Assembly (NCBI GenBank): GCA_035384565.1
Contig: DAOOIT010000052.1
Coordinates: forward strand, 1-41,882
DNA from: Planctomycetota bacterium
Lineage (GTDB): Bacteria > Planctomycetota > PUPC01 > DSUN01
Direction: 5' to 3'
DNA length: 41,882 bases
This document shows positions 7,978-16,338 of the stretch, piece after piece (within the stretch, counting starts at the first letter, position 1; each line of letters starts with the position of its first letter). The position numbers were made by a program, and so were the translations under genes. The notes under the pieces were generated by a model. That model was given only the letters and a program-made list of their open reading frames with translations. It was not told the DNA's origin and did not search any database.

Positions 7978-9243
7978 ATGCCTGAGCCAACGAAGCCCAG
8001 CAGACGCGACGTGAGCACGCTGCGCCGCCTCGCCGCGCGCAAGCTCGAAATCGCCCACGACCCCGCCAACCTCGAACGCCGCGAGGCCTGGTACAGGCAC
8101 GACGCCGGCCCCGGCGGCCGCCCCATGGTCCTCGCCGAATACGGCGGCATCCGCGACCCGAACCCCCCGCTGCCCGACTCTCTGCTCGCATGCGAAGGCG
8201 ATTGGGCACGCGGCCTCGAGCGCGGCCTCCGCGCCGAAATCTACCAGTTCCAAACCCTCCGCGATGACCACGTGGTCGAGCCCTACCTCACCTGCGGCTG
8301 GCACGTCAAGGCCAGCGAGTACGGCGTCCAGGCCACCCACCACCATGCGGCCTTCGACGGCGTCCTGGGCGCGCGCCGTTGGGACGCGCCGTTGAAGAAC
8401 CTCGACGCCGACTTCGCCAGGCTCCGCCCCCGCACCTTCTCGGTGGACCGCCAGGCCACGTGGGCCGCCCGCGAGCGGCTCGAGGCCGTCTTCGCCGGCC
8501 TCCTGCCCGTCCACATCCGCGGGGCCTACTGGTGGACTCTCGGCATGACCTGGCCCGCCATCGAACTGATCGGCCTCGAGAACCTCATGCTCTTCATGTT
8601 CGACGACCCCCAGGGCCTCCACCGCCTCATGGCGTTCCTGCACGACGACCACCTCGCCTACGCCAAGTGGCTCGAGCGCGAGGGGCTGCTGTGCCTCAAC
8701 AACCGCAATGACTACATCGGCTCCGGCTCGATGGGCTACACCCGTGACCTGCCCCAGCCCGACTGGCTGCCCGGCGACCCCGTGCGCACCCGCGACCAGT
8801 GGGTGCTCCTCGAATCGCAGGAGACCGTGGGCGTCGGCCCCGACCTTTTCGCCGAGTTCATCTTCCCCTACCAGCTCAGCCTTGCCGAGCATTTCGGCAA
8901 GTGCTACTACGGCTGCTGCGAGCCCGTCCACAGCCGCATCCACGTGCTCAAGAAGCTGCCCAACCTCGCCCGCATCTCCGTGTCGCCCTGGGCCGACGAG
9001 GAGGTGATGGCCCGCGAGTGCGGCGCCGAGATCGTCTACTCCCGCAAGCCCAACCCCTCGCTCATCAGCACCGAGCGATTCGACGAGGACGCGATTCGTG
9101 CCGACCTGCGCCGCACCCTCGACGTGGCTCGCGGCTGCCGCATCGAACTCGTGATGAAGGACGTCCACACCCTCAACAACCAGCCCGAGCGCTTGGCCCG
9201 GTGGGTTCAGCTTGCCCGCGAAGCCGTAGACGAGGCCGGATGA
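7978..9243 (+). CDS. Uroporphyrinogen decarboxylase (URO-D) family protein
   Basis: The product has 421 residues and the overall pattern of the URO-D superfamily, which includes heme-pathway decarboxylases and corrinoid methyltransferases of the MtaA/CmuA type. It lacks the classical HemE start motif, so a role other than heme synthesis is likelier. YYGCCEPVHSR near residue 315 and SPWADEEVM soon after match the C-terminal half seen in methyltransferase-like members. ATG 7978 follows GGGAGAGG at a suitable distance, 29 bp after the radical SAM gene. Its pairing with a B12-type radical SAM protein suggests methyl-group or corrinoid chemistry, which is inference. Confidence 0.8.
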   Translation: MPEPTKPSRRDVSTLRRLAARKLEIAHDPANLERREAWYRHDAGPGGRPMVLAEYGGIRDPNPPLPDSLLACEGDWARGLERGLRAEIYQFQTLRDDHVVEPYLTCGWHVKASEYGVQATHHHAAFDGVLGARRWDAPLKNLDADFARLRPRTFSVDRQATWAARERLEAVFAGLLPVHIRGAYWWTLGMTWPAIELIGLENLMLFMFDDPQGLHRLMAFLHDDHLAYAKWLEREGLLCLNNRNDYIGSGSMGYTRDLPQPDWLPGDPVRTRDQWVLLESQETVGVGPDLFAEFIFPYQLSLAEHFGKCYYGCCEPVHSRIHVLKKLPNLARISVSPWADEEVMARECGAEIVYSRKPNPSLISTERFDEDAIRADLRRTLDVARGCRIELVMKDVHTLNNQPERLARWVQLAREAVDEAG

Positions 9244-9281
9244 AACAGCCCCCTTGCCCCCATCGAGCCAGGGGCGCGCAA

Positions 9282-9389
9282 TCCCGCCTTCAGGCGGTCT
9301 TCTGCTGCCCCGTCCTCCTCGCGCCCCACGGAGCGCAGGGTTGAGAACTGCCATCCAGAGGGGCGCTCCGCGCCGCACTCCGAGAGGCT
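9282..9389. repeat. Dispersed bipartite repeat, copy 1
   Basis: The gap 9244-9596 holds no gene. Bases 9282-9301 and 9357-9389 recur in reverse orientation at 20687-20706 (20 of 20 identical) and 20632-20664 (30 of 33 identical). The DNA between the two conserved ends differs in sequence and length (55 bp here, 22 bp there). A related phrase with a GGAGTGC core and a short palindrome appears at about 9437-9465. No transposase is nearby, so it looks like a non-autonomous or purely structural repeat. Confidence 0.7.
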
Positions 9390-9542
9390 GTCGCACGCGA
9401 TGAGCGTGAGCATCGCAGCGCATGCGTGAACCTTTGGAGTGCGTGTGCGAAGCACCGGCTTGGGTTGGGCGGCATCCCTGCGCGGAGCGCGGGGCAGGGA
9501 GAGCAGAAGGGCGAAGCGCCGGAACAGGGACGAACGCCCCTC

Positions 9543-9571
9543 TTGCGGCGGCGGGCCAATCCCGGTATGAT
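9543..9571 (+). promoter_or_regulatory. Probable sigma-70 promoter for the ArnT-like gene
   Basis: TTGCGG (9543-9548), a 17-nt spacer, then TATGAT (9566-9571). Transcription would start near 9578, just ahead of the GGAGG at 9583-9587. The alternative ATG at 9567 lies inside the -10 box, which supports the start at 9597. Confidence 0.55.
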
Positions 9572-9596
9572 TCTGACGAACCGGAGGCGAGAGCGC

Positions 9597-11288
9597 ATGC
9601 CCTGTGACGCCCAAGCCATGCCTGCCGCAGCAGTGCGGGCGCGCCGCGTTGCCCTCATCCTGGCGCTGGGCGCCGTGGTGCTCGTGCCTCAGCTCTTCCT
9701 GCGCGACGTGTGGGGGCCCGACGAGACGCGGTTCGCCGAGGTGGCCCGCGAGATGATCGTGTCGGGCGACTACATCGTTCCGCACCTCAACGGGACGCTG
9801 TACGCCGAGAAGCCGCCGGTGTTCTTCTGGCTCACGGCGGCGGTCTGGCCCCTCTTCGGGGTGAACGCGGGGCGTGTGGTGGCCGCCGCGGCCGGACTGG
9901 GGGCGCTGCTGCTCACGCATCGCCTCGGACGGCGGCTCTATGGCGCGGCCGAGGGCCTCTGGGCGGCGCTGGTGATGGCGTCGTGCCTCCTGTTCATCGG
10001 GGTGGCGCGGGCGGGGATTCTCGATTCGCTGCTGTTGCTGGCCATTCTGGCGGCGGTGAACTGCGGCTACGAGGGGCTGGAGGGCGCGGGGCGGCGGGCG
10101 GGAGCGGCGTGGCTGGGGTTCTATGCGTCGCTGGCGCTGGGCGCGCTGATCAAAGGCCCCGTGGTTCTCGTCGGCGCCGGCCTGGTGGTGCTGGCGTACG
10201 CCCTGGCGTACCGCAAGAGCGTGCGCGGGGGCGGGTGGTGGCACTTGGCCGGGGCGGGGCTGTTCGCGGCCCTCGTGGCGGCGTGGCTCGTGCCCGCGAT
10301 GGTGGCGGGCGGGAAGGAGTACTTTCGCTATCTGGTGGTCGAGCAGGCGGCGCGGCGGGTGAGCGGCACGATGTCGCACGAGGAGCCGTTCTACTACTAC
10401 CTGCTCCGCTGGCCGCTGTACTTCTTTCCGTGGTCGCTCGTGCTGCCGCTGGCCCTGGCGGGGGCGTGGCGGGCCGGCGGCCGGGAGGCGCGGCTGCCCG
10501 TGATGTGGTTCGTGGTGCTGTTCGTGGCCTATTCGGCGGTGGCGGGCAAGGGCGAGCGCTACGTGCTGCCGCTGGTGCCCGCGGCGGCGCTGGCGTGCGG
10601 GCGGCACATCGGGCGTGCGGCGGGGGAGGGCGTGACCTGGTCGCGGCTGAATGCGGCGGCGTGGGGGGGCTCGTTCGTCGTCATGCTGTCGCTCGCGGCG
10701 GGGCTGTGGACGGTGGCGGCCAAGCCGGCCCTGCTGGCGCAGGCGCTGACGAAGGACGCCCGCGGGCCTGCTCTGGTTACGGCGCAGACCACGCCGGCTC
10801 GGCGGGGCCTGGCCGCCGCGGCCGGAGCGGTGGTGGCCGCCTGCGCCCTGGGCGGGCTCCGCCTGCTGCGACGGGGCGACGGGGAGCGCCGACGGGCCGC
10901 CACGCTGCTGGCCGCGATGGCCACGGTGGCGCTGTCCTTCGACCTGGTGGCCCTCGGGGCGATGGACGAGTTCAAGGCAGAGCGCCGCCTTGTTGCCGAG
11001 ATGGCGCCGTATCTCGGGGCGGCCGATGAGCTGTATCTGCACGCGACAGACTATGGGGGGATTGTGAACCTCTTCACCCGGCGCGAGAAGATCCCCGTGC
11101 TGGAAACGTTCGACGACGTGGCGGCGGCCGTGGCCTCGCCGCGCCGGGTGGCGGTGGTGATGTGGAAGAAGGAGGCAGGCAAGATGCTGGGCACCCCGCG
11201 CTTCCACATCATCCCCGAGCACGCCGAGTTCCGCAACCCTGTCCTCGTGGTGAACTGGGAGCCGGCGCCAACCCCCAGCCAGCCCTGA
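9597..11288 (+). CDS. ArnT/PMT-like membrane glycosyltransferase (GT-C fold)
   Basis: This 563-residue polytopic membrane protein likely moves a sugar from a polyprenyl-phosphate donor to a lipid, protein or glycan on the outer side of the inner membrane. WGPDETRFAEVAREM after the first membrane helix carries the acidic pair typical of ArnT and related GT83 enzymes. HLNGTLYAEKPPVFFWL, next to the second helix, is also typical. About ten hydrophobic segments follow, with a soluble end (about 450-563). The start is set by GGAGG at 9583-9587 and by the promoter overlapping the earlier ATG. Acceptor and donor are unknown. Gfo/Idh/MocA genes follow 32 bp downstream, possibly in the same transcript. 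Confidence 0.85.
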   Translation: MPCDAQAMPAAAVRARRVALILALGAVVLVPQLFLRDVWGPDETRFAEVAREMIVSGDYIVPHLNGTLYAEKPPVFFWLTAAVWPLFGVNAGRVVAAAAGLGALLLTHRLGRRLYGAAEGLWAALVMASCLLFIGVARAGILDSLLLLAILAAVNCGYEGLEGAGRRAGAAWLGFYASLALGALIKGPVVLVGAGLVVLAYALAYRKSVRGGGWWHLAGAGLFAALVAAWLVPAMVAGGKEYFRYLVVEQAARRVSGTMSHEEPFYYYLLRWPLYFFPWSLVLPLALAGAWRAGGREARLPVMWFVVLFVAYSAVAGKGERYVLPLVPAAALACGRHIGRAAGEGVTWSRLNAAAWGGSFVVMLSLAAGLWTVAAKPALLAQALTKDARGPALVTAQTTPARRGLAAAAGAVVAACALGGLRLLRRGDGERRRAATLLAAMATVALSFDLVALGAMDEFKAERRLVAEMAPYLGAADELYLHATDYGGIVNLFTRREKIPVLETFDDVAAAVASPRRVAVVMWKKEAGKMLGTPRFHIIPEHAEFRNPVLVVNWEPAPTPSQP

Positions 11289-11320
11289 GGCGCGCATCGC
11301 AGGAACGAGAGGAGACGCCT

Positions 11321-12421
11321 ATGGCCAGGAAGAAGCTCAAAGTGGGCGTGATCGGCACGGGGATGATCGCCGTCTCAGGCCACATCCCGGCGTGGAAGAA
11401 CCTGGCGGAGGACGTGGAACTGACGGCGGTGGCCGACATCCTGCCCGACCGCGCGCAACTGGTGGCGAAGAGCTACGGGGCCAAGCACGCCTACGGCGAC
11501 TGGCGCAGGATGCTCCAGGAGCAGAAGCTCGACATCGTGTCGGTGTGCACGCCCAACTGCTACCACAAGGAGCAGACCATCGCGGCGCTGAAGGCGGGCG
11601 CCCACGTGCTGTGCGAGAAGCCGGTGGCGACCTCGCACGCCGACGCCGCGGCGATGTTCGACGCCGCCGAGGCCGCGCGGCGGGTGCTCTTCGTCGGCCA
11701 GAGCGCGCGTTTCTCCGAGAAGTCGCGCGCGGCCAAGGAGATCTGCGAGTCGGGCCGCCTGGGCGAGATGTACTTCGCGGAGACCTACTTCCTGCGCCGC
11801 CGCGGCATCCCCACCTGGGGCCAGTTCCACATGAAGGAGCACTCGGCGGGCGGGCCGATCTACGACCTGGGCGTGCACGCCATTGACCTGCTCTTCTGGC
11901 TCATGGGCAGCCCCAAGGTGCTCGCCGTCAGCGGCGCGGCCTACACCAAGATCGGCAACCGCGACGAGGGCCTCGCCACGTCGCTCGCCGACAGCGGCGC
12001 GCCCATGGGCGTGCTCACGCCGCGGCCCTACAACTACCGCGACTTCGACGTCGAGGACATGGCGGCCGGCTTCATCCGCCTCGAGGGCGGCGCCGCCGTG
12101 GCCTTCAAGACGAGCTGGGCGGCCAACATCCCCCAGAACACCGGCAACACCACGATCCTCGGCACCACAGGCGGCCTCGTGCTCGAGCCGCTCACGCTCG
12201 TCACCAACCTGGGCAGCTACCAGGTCAACGTGACGCCCCAGGTGCCGGCCGGCCGCAACGTGGCCTTCAGCGGCCACTGGGAGGAGGCGGAACACTTCGT
12301 CAAGGTGATTCGCGGCGAGGCGAAGCTCCTGGTCACCCGCGAGCAGGTGCTCAGCGTCATCCGGACCCTCGATGCTCTGTACGAATCGGCCGCAACGGGC
12401 AGAGAGATTGCAGTGGCGTAG
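11321..12421 (+). CDS. Gfo/Idh/MocA family oxidoreductase (copy 1)
   Basis: This 366-residue NAD(P)-dependent enzyme oxidises or reduces a sugar or inositol-type substrate. The N-terminal Rossmann fold starts with KVGVIGTGMIA. CEKPVATS near residue 100 holds the family's catalytic lysine. The C-terminal substrate domain (about 125-366) includes YDLGVHAIDLLFWLMG, with the usual D-x-x-x-H pattern. There is no signal peptide. A GAGAGGAGA ribosome site precedes ATG 11321, and an earlier in-frame start would overlap the ArnT gene. Its substrate cannot be predicted. Confidence 0.9.
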   Translation: MARKKLKVGVIGTGMIAVSGHIPAWKNLAEDVELTAVADILPDRAQLVAKSYGAKHAYGDWRRMLQEQKLDIVSVCTPNCYHKEQTIAALKAGAHVLCEKPVATSHADAAAMFDAAEAARRVLFVGQSARFSEKSRAAKEICESGRLGEMYFAETYFLRRRGIPTWGQFHMKEHSAGGPIYDLGVHAIDLLFWLMGSPKVLAVSGAAYTKIGNRDEGLATSLADSGAPMGVLTPRPYNYRDFDVEDMAAGFIRLEGGAAVAFKTSWAANIPQNTGNTTILGTTGGLVLEPLTLVTNLGSYQVNVTPQVPAGRNVAFSGHWEEAEHFVKVIRGEAKLLVTREQVLSVIRTLDALYESAATGREIAVA

Positions 12422-12423
12422 AT

Positions 12424-12513
12424 GGAGAGGATGAATGGAGGGTTGGATGGATGGATGACTGGGCAGAACTTGCCTCCTCGGTCATTCATGCACTCATCCA
12501 TTCATCCCTCTCC
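12424..12513. repeat. Intergenic inverted repeat between two oxidoreductase genes
   Basis: Bases 12424-12439 pair with 12497-12513 over 16 bp with a single bulged C. The loop contains atgg-rich repeats, and a shorter arm (atgac with gtcat) can pair inside it. It begins 3 nt after the stop of the upstream gene. A messenger hairpin or weak terminator is possible; there is no T-run. Confidence 0.6.
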
Positions 12514-12548
12514 GGCACCCGCATGGCCCCTGGGTTAGGAGAATGACC

Positions 12549-13697
12549 GTGGGCAAGAAGGCCAGGACCTATCGCGTGGGCGCCATCGGCTTCGCCCACA
12601 TGCACATCAACAACGTGCTGGGGCTGTTCGCCCAGCACCCGCAGGTCAAGCTCGTCGGCTGCGCCGACACGGTGCCCGACCGGCCCGAGCTGCGCGAGGG
12701 GCCGTACACGCGCGGCTGGAACCTCAAGCACGCGCTGAAGGACTTCGGCGTGCCCCGAGCCTATGACGACTACCGCGAGATGCTGGCGAAGGAGGAGTTC
12801 GACATCATCGTCTGCTGCTCCGAGAACGCCAAGCACCCCGAGGTGGTGGAGGCCTGCGCCGCGGCGGGGGTGCACGTGTGCGTCGAGAAGCCGATGGCCA
12901 TGACGATGGCCGACGCCTGCCGCATGGTGCGCGCCGTGCGGGCCGCCGGCACCACGATGCTGGTGAACTGGCCGATGACCTGGAGCCCCGCCTCGCGCAA
13001 GGCGAAGGCCCTGGTGGACGACGGAGCGATCGGCCACGTGCTCGAGATCAAGTGGCGCGGCGGCCACACCGGCCCGCTCGGCTCGGGCGCCAAGCACGAG
13101 GGCGTGACCGATGAGGCCGCCCCTCTCACCCCCACCGAGCTGGGCGCCACCTGGTGGCACTACATCCACACCGGCGGCGGGGCCATGCTCGACTACTGCT
13201 GCTACGGCGCCATGTTCAGCTACTGGGTGATCGGCGAAATGGCCGTCGCCGCTGTCGGCCTGCGCGGCAACCTCAACAGCCCGTTCGGCGACGCCGATGA
13301 CAACGGGGCCATGATCGTCCGCTTCCCCGGCGCGATGGGCCTCTTCGAGGGCTCGTGGACCACGTGGGACCATGGCGTGCCCTACGGGCCGATCATCTAC
13401 GGCACCACGGGCGTCCTCGTCATCGAGAAGTCCAGGAAGGGCGAAGGCCAGCAGGTGCGCGAAGAGCACGGCAGCGGGGGCAAGACGCGTATCCACCACC
13501 CGTACCCCCTGCCCAAGGGCCGGCACAACATCGCCTACGAGTTCATCCATCATCTGGAGACCGGCGACCCTGTGCACGCGACGCTCGACGCGGGGTTCAA
13601 CCTCAACGCGCAGGCCATCCTCGATGCGGGCCTGCGCTCGGCCGATAGCGGCAAGCTGGAGCCCGTGAACACCGCGCCCTGGTGCCTCGGCGGCTGA
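12549..13697 (+). CDS. Gfo/Idh/MocA family oxidoreductase (copy 2)
   Basis: A second cytosolic Gfo/Idh/MocA enzyme, of 382 residues. The dinucleotide site is a variant (VGAIGFAHMH in place of the usual GxGxxG), and the catalytic lysine lies in VEKPMAMTMADA. LDYCCYGAMFSYW replaces the usual D-x-x-x-H helix, so its substrate pocket probably differs from copy 1. AGGAGA at 12537-12542 is well spaced for GTG 12549 but only 1 nt before ATG 12543, so GTG is preferred; the difference is two residues. Together with copy 1 it may act on related sugars. I infer shared transcription with copy 1 despite the 127 bp gap and hairpin. Confidence 0.86.
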   Translation: MGKKARTYRVGAIGFAHMHINNVLGLFAQHPQVKLVGCADTVPDRPELREGPYTRGWNLKHALKDFGVPRAYDDYREMLAKEEFDIIVCCSENAKHPEVVEACAAAGVHVCVEKPMAMTMADACRMVRAVRAAGTTMLVNWPMTWSPASRKAKALVDDGAIGHVLEIKWRGGHTGPLGSGAKHEGVTDEAAPLTPTELGATWWHYIHTGGGAMLDYCCYGAMFSYWVIGEMAVAAVGLRGNLNSPFGDADDNGAMIVRFPGAMGLFEGSWTTWDHGVPYGPIIYGTTGVLVIEKSRKGEGQQVREEHGSGGKTRIHHPYPLPKGRHNIAYEFIHHLETGDPVHATLDAGFNLNAQAILDAGLRSADSGKLEPVNTAPWCLGG

Positions 13698-13820
13698 GCG
13701 GCCGCCGCTCGCAGCAAGGACGCAGTCTGCGGAGTCCTATTGGTCAGTTGAGCCCCTGTGCCCGCGCCCCCGGTGCAGAGGACCACGGTACTACCCCAAC
13801 GGGGCAAGGAGGAGCGCTCC

Positions 13821-14297
13821 ATGAGGGCGTATCTCGTTGTCGGTCTGGCGATCGTTCTGGCCGGCGCGGCCGTGGCCGGCGAGGGTCAGAAGCAGCGCCC
13901 GAACGCCGCGGCAGGCGCCTTTGTCTCGGCCGAAATCGCAGGCGAGGTCGTGAAGTGGCAGATTGACCTCGGCGGAGACGCCGGCAAGAAGACGTACGAG
14001 ATGACCGTGGACGTGAAGGTCACGTACGCCGAGAAGGAGGGCGTGAAGCAGGCCACCAGCATCCGTCGGGCCGCCGGCCGCGACTTCCCGGCCCGTGAGG
14101 GCACCGTGGTGGTCAAGGGCAAGTTCGTGTCGGCCAAGCTCGACGGCGAGAAGGTCCTCGTCACGATCAAGCCCGACGAGGGCGACAAGGACCTCGAGGT
14201 CACGCTGCCCAAGGCCCTCTCGGTTTACTATCGCGAGGAAGACGGCAAGCTGAATGCCTACAGCGTGGGCGTGCCGCGCCCGCCGCGCAACCAGTGA
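13821..14297 (+). CDS. Small secreted protein of unknown function
   Basis: The product has 158 residues, starting with a signal peptide (MRAYLVVGLAIVLAGAAVAGEG). The mature part is rich in Lys, Val and Asp, with alternating hydrophobic residues suggesting beta-strands (VTYAEKEGV, VVVKGKFVSAKL, VLVTIKPDEGDKDLEVTL). A strong AAGGAGGAG precedes ATG 13821. No known domain is evident. A hairpin with a T-rich tail lies 70 bp downstream, so its transcript probably ends there. Confidence 0.75.
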   Translation: MRAYLVVGLAIVLAGAAVAGEGQKQRPNAAAGAFVSAEIAGEVVKWQIDLGGDAGKKTYEMTVDVKVTYAEKEGVKQATSIRRAAGRDFPAREGTVVVKGKFVSAKLDGEKVLVTIKPDEGDKDLEVTLPKALSVYYREEDGKLNAYSVGVPRPPRNQ

Positions 14298-14366
14298 GCA
14301 GGTGAGAAGTGACGGCCCGCCGGCGCCGCGGGGAGGATGCGCCGGGTCGAGGCAGTGGAAAGCGAG

Positions 14367-14410
14367 CAGCCTGAGTGGCGCGCTGGTCGCCCACTCAGGC
14401 TGTCTTCTTT
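14367..14410 (+). terminator. Rho-independent terminator after the small secreted protein gene
   Basis: Bases 14367-14378 pair perfectly with 14391-14402 (12 bp, 12-nt loop), followed by TCTTCTTT. It lies between convergent genes and serves the plus strand; there is no T-run on the minus side. Confidence 0.7.
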
Positions 14411-14429
14411 GCCGCGGCGGCACGGCGCG

Positions 14430-15668
14430 CTACCCCTCGCGAATCTCGCGCTTCTCGGCGTCGTAGACCTGCCGCCGCCCTGAATCGAATGCCCGCATCG
14501 CCAGGATCGCGGCGACTGCGTGTTGGTAGCCCGCCTCCAGCGGGGCGTTGGGCGCCTTGCGGCTGCGCAGGCACTGGAGCCAGTCGAGGAAGTGATCGGG
14601 ACGCTCGACGGGGGCGACGGGCGTCTCCTTGTCCAGCGCGCCCTTCTTCGCCGCGCCCTCGCCCGACACGGTGGGCTTGTTCCAGTCCACCATGTTCATC
14701 ACGCCCTCGTCGCCGAAGATGCGGAAGCTGTTGCCGCCGCCGTTCCCGAAGTTCGTCGAGTAGTGGACCAGGAAGCCCTCGGGATAGGTCCACGTGGCCT
14801 CCACCTGGTCGGGGCAGGTGAAGGCGTGCTCATCCTTCCAGGTGAACGTTCCGCCGTGGCACACGGCGCTGGTGGGGAACTTCGCGCCCGTGATGTAGTG
14901 CACGAGGTCAATGAAGTGGCTCCCCAGGCCGGGCACCGGGCCGTCGGAGAACTCGCGGAACCCATACCAGCCCGTGAACTGCACGGCGCTGAACGGCCGC
15001 ATCGGGCGGTCCATCAGGAACTCCCGCCAGTCCACGTCCGCCTCCTTCGCGTCCTTCAGGTAGCCGTACCAGTAGGGGCGGGCGCCGTTGCGGCACTGCT
15101 CGATCCGCGAGACTTTGCCGAGAACGCCCGTCTTGAACAGCTCGCGGCAGCCCGTGAAGCTGGGGAAGCTGCGGAGTTGCGTGCCGATCTGCACGACGAT
15201 GTTCGCCGCCTTCGCCGCGTCGCAGGCGGCCTTGAGCGACTCGAGCGTCATCGCCAGCGGCTTCTCGATGTAGACGTCTTTCCCCGCCTTCGCCGCGGCC
15301 TCGAGGTGGGTCGTGTGCTGGTGGTCGCAGGAGGCGATCATCACTGCGTCAACCTCCTTGAGCGCCACCACGTCGCGGTAGGAGACGCACTGCTTCGGCT
15401 CGCGGCCGTACCATTCCTTCGCCACTGCCGCCGCCCGTTCCCGTGCCGGCCGCCAGGGATCGGCCACGGCCACGAACTCCACGTTCTGGTCTCTGTCGTG
15501 CTTGTGGACGCCGGCCATGTGGGCTCCAACGCCGCGGCTGCCGCAGCCGATGAGGCCGAGGGCGATGCGGTCATTGGCCCCGAGCACGCGGCCGTAGCTG
15601 GCGGCGGTCAGTGCCACACCTGCCGCTGTGGTCTTCAGAAACTGCCTCCGGGAACTAGGATACTTCAT
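14430..15668 (-). CDS. Tat-exported Gfo/Idh/MocA family oxidoreductase (copy 3)
   Basis: This 412-residue enzyme begins MKYPSSRRQFLKTTAAGVA, a twin-arginine signal (SRRQFLK) followed by a hydrophobic stretch, so it should be exported folded with its cofactor bound. GLIGCGSRG forms the dinucleotide site, and YIEKPLAMTLE carries the catalytic lysine. GSHFIDLVHYITGAKFP marks the C-terminal domain. Exported members of this family are common in Planctomycetota and relatives, often with glycan-degrading proteins. It is the only exported one of the three here. Its start lies 52 bp downstream of the toxin gene stop; no clear promoter of its own was seen. Confidence 0.9.
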   Translation of the reverse strand: MKYPSSRRQFLKTTAAGVALTAASYGRVLGANDRIALGLIGCGSRGVGAHMAGVHKHDRDQNVEFVAVADPWRPARERAAAVAKEWYGREPKQCVSYRDVVALKEVDAVMIASCDHQHTTHLEAAAKAGKDVYIEKPLAMTLESLKAACDAAKAANIVVQIGTQLRSFPSFTGCRELFKTGVLGKVSRIEQCRNGARPYWYGYLKDAKEADVDWREFLMDRPMRPFSAVQFTGWYGFREFSDGPVPGLGSHFIDLVHYITGAKFPTSAVCHGGTFTWKDEHAFTCPDQVEATWTYPEGFLVHYSTNFGNGGGNSFRIFGDEGVMNMVDWNKPTVSGEGAAKKGALDKETPVAPVERPDHFLDWLQCLRSRKAPNAPLEAGYQHAVAAILAMRAFDSGRRQVYDAEKREIREG

Positions 15669-15720
15669 TGGGGGGGTCTCCCGAACTCGATGTGCTTGCT
15701 GCGCTCGGAGTCCTGCCCTG

Positions 15721-16020
15721 TCAAAGCCCAGACAGGAGGCGCCCCAGGTCGCCGTAGTCGTACGGCGGCCGGGTGCGAACGGCGAGCACGTCCACCGCCT
15801 TGTCGGCTTCGCTGATAGCGTAGAGGATGCGCCACTTGTCCAGTCTGAGCCGCCACACGCTCAAGTCGAGACGTGGCAGGCGGAGCCTCCTGCTACCCGA
15901 CGGCCGAGGATTGGCGGCCAAGCCATCCACGGCACGCCTGGCCCTCTGTCGGACGTGGCCCGGTAGGTTCTTGAGCTCGCGCAAGGCCGGGGGTCTGATG
16001 TAGACGGCGTAGGCGCTCAC
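15721..16020 (-). CDS. ParE/RelE-type toxin of a type II toxin-antitoxin system
   Basis: This 99-residue basic protein resembles RelE/ParE toxins, which are ribosome-dependent mRNA interferases or gyrase inhibitors. Visible features are VYIRPPALRELKNLP at the start, RLRLPRLDLSVWRLRLDKWRILYAI in the middle (the usual RVGDYRIIY-like strand pair) and a VDVLAVRTRPPYDYG end. The start at GTG 16020 overlaps the antitoxin stop (GTGA), a standard arrangement in such operons. A longer in-frame start at 16047 would overlap further. Whether it acts like RelE or ParE is not settled by sequence. Confidence 0.82.
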   Translation of the reverse strand: MSAYAVYIRPPALRELKNLPGHVRQRARRAVDGLAANPRPSGSRRLRLPRLDLSVWRLRLDKWRILYAISEADKAVDVLAVRTRPPYDYGDLGRLLSGL

Positions 16021-16241
16021 TCGATCTCGCCCGCCACCTCGGCCCATTCAAGCCAGCCGGCCTTCTTGCGGTCGCCGCCGGCGGCGCGGAGTTCGGCAAT
16101 GGCCTGCTGGATCACCTGGGTGTCCTCAAGGGTCTCGAGCCACTCGATGAGCGCTTCCCAATCGTCAGCGCTCACGACGGCGAATCGCTTCCCCTTGATT
16201 GTGGCGAACTGGACCGACTGGAGTGCTTCTAACCCGCTCAT
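16017..16241 (-). CDS. Phd/YefM-type antitoxin
   Basis: This 74-residue acidic protein should neutralise the adjacent toxin and repress its own operon. FAVVSADDWEALIEWLETL closely resembles the DNA-binding half of Phd/YefM antitoxins. The rest (TQVIQQAIAELRAAGGDRKK...) is a helical toxin-wrapping tail. ATG 16241 has GAGG 9 nt upstream. The promoter at 16264-16292 would give a leader of about 16 nt. The stop overlaps the toxin start by 4 nt. Confidence 0.85.
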   Translation of the reverse strand: MSGLEALQSVQFATIKGKRFAVVSADDWEALIEWLETLEDTQVIQQAIAELRAAGGDRKKAGWLEWAEVAGEIE

Positions 16242-16263
16242 CTTGGTGCCTCGCTCAACTGCT

Positions 16264-16292
16264 ATTCTAGTCTACCACGGAACGGTTGTCAA
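16264..16292 (-). promoter_or_regulatory. Near-consensus sigma-70 promoter for the Phd/ParE operon
   Basis: On the minus strand, TTGACA (16287-16292), a 17-nt spacer, then TAGAAT (16264-16269). It closely resembles the promoter at 17075-17103: both boxes and parts of the spacer are identical. A 10-bp direct repeat (gtgccattcg, 16309-16328) lies just upstream and might be an operator. Confidence 0.75.
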
Positions 16293-16338
16293 CGGTCTGG
16301 CGCGGCACGTGCCATTCGGTGCCATTCGGGACAGCCGC

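Noticed and set aside
9426..9596. N-terminal extension of the ArnT-like protein
   Set aside because: It runs through the repeat and the promoter; ATG 9597 follows GGAGG and the promoter's -10 overlaps the alternative ATG 9567.
14298..14429. Extra small gene between the secreted protein and the Tat oxidoreductase
   Set aside because: Only short open frames overlapping a terminator hairpin; nothing supports coding.
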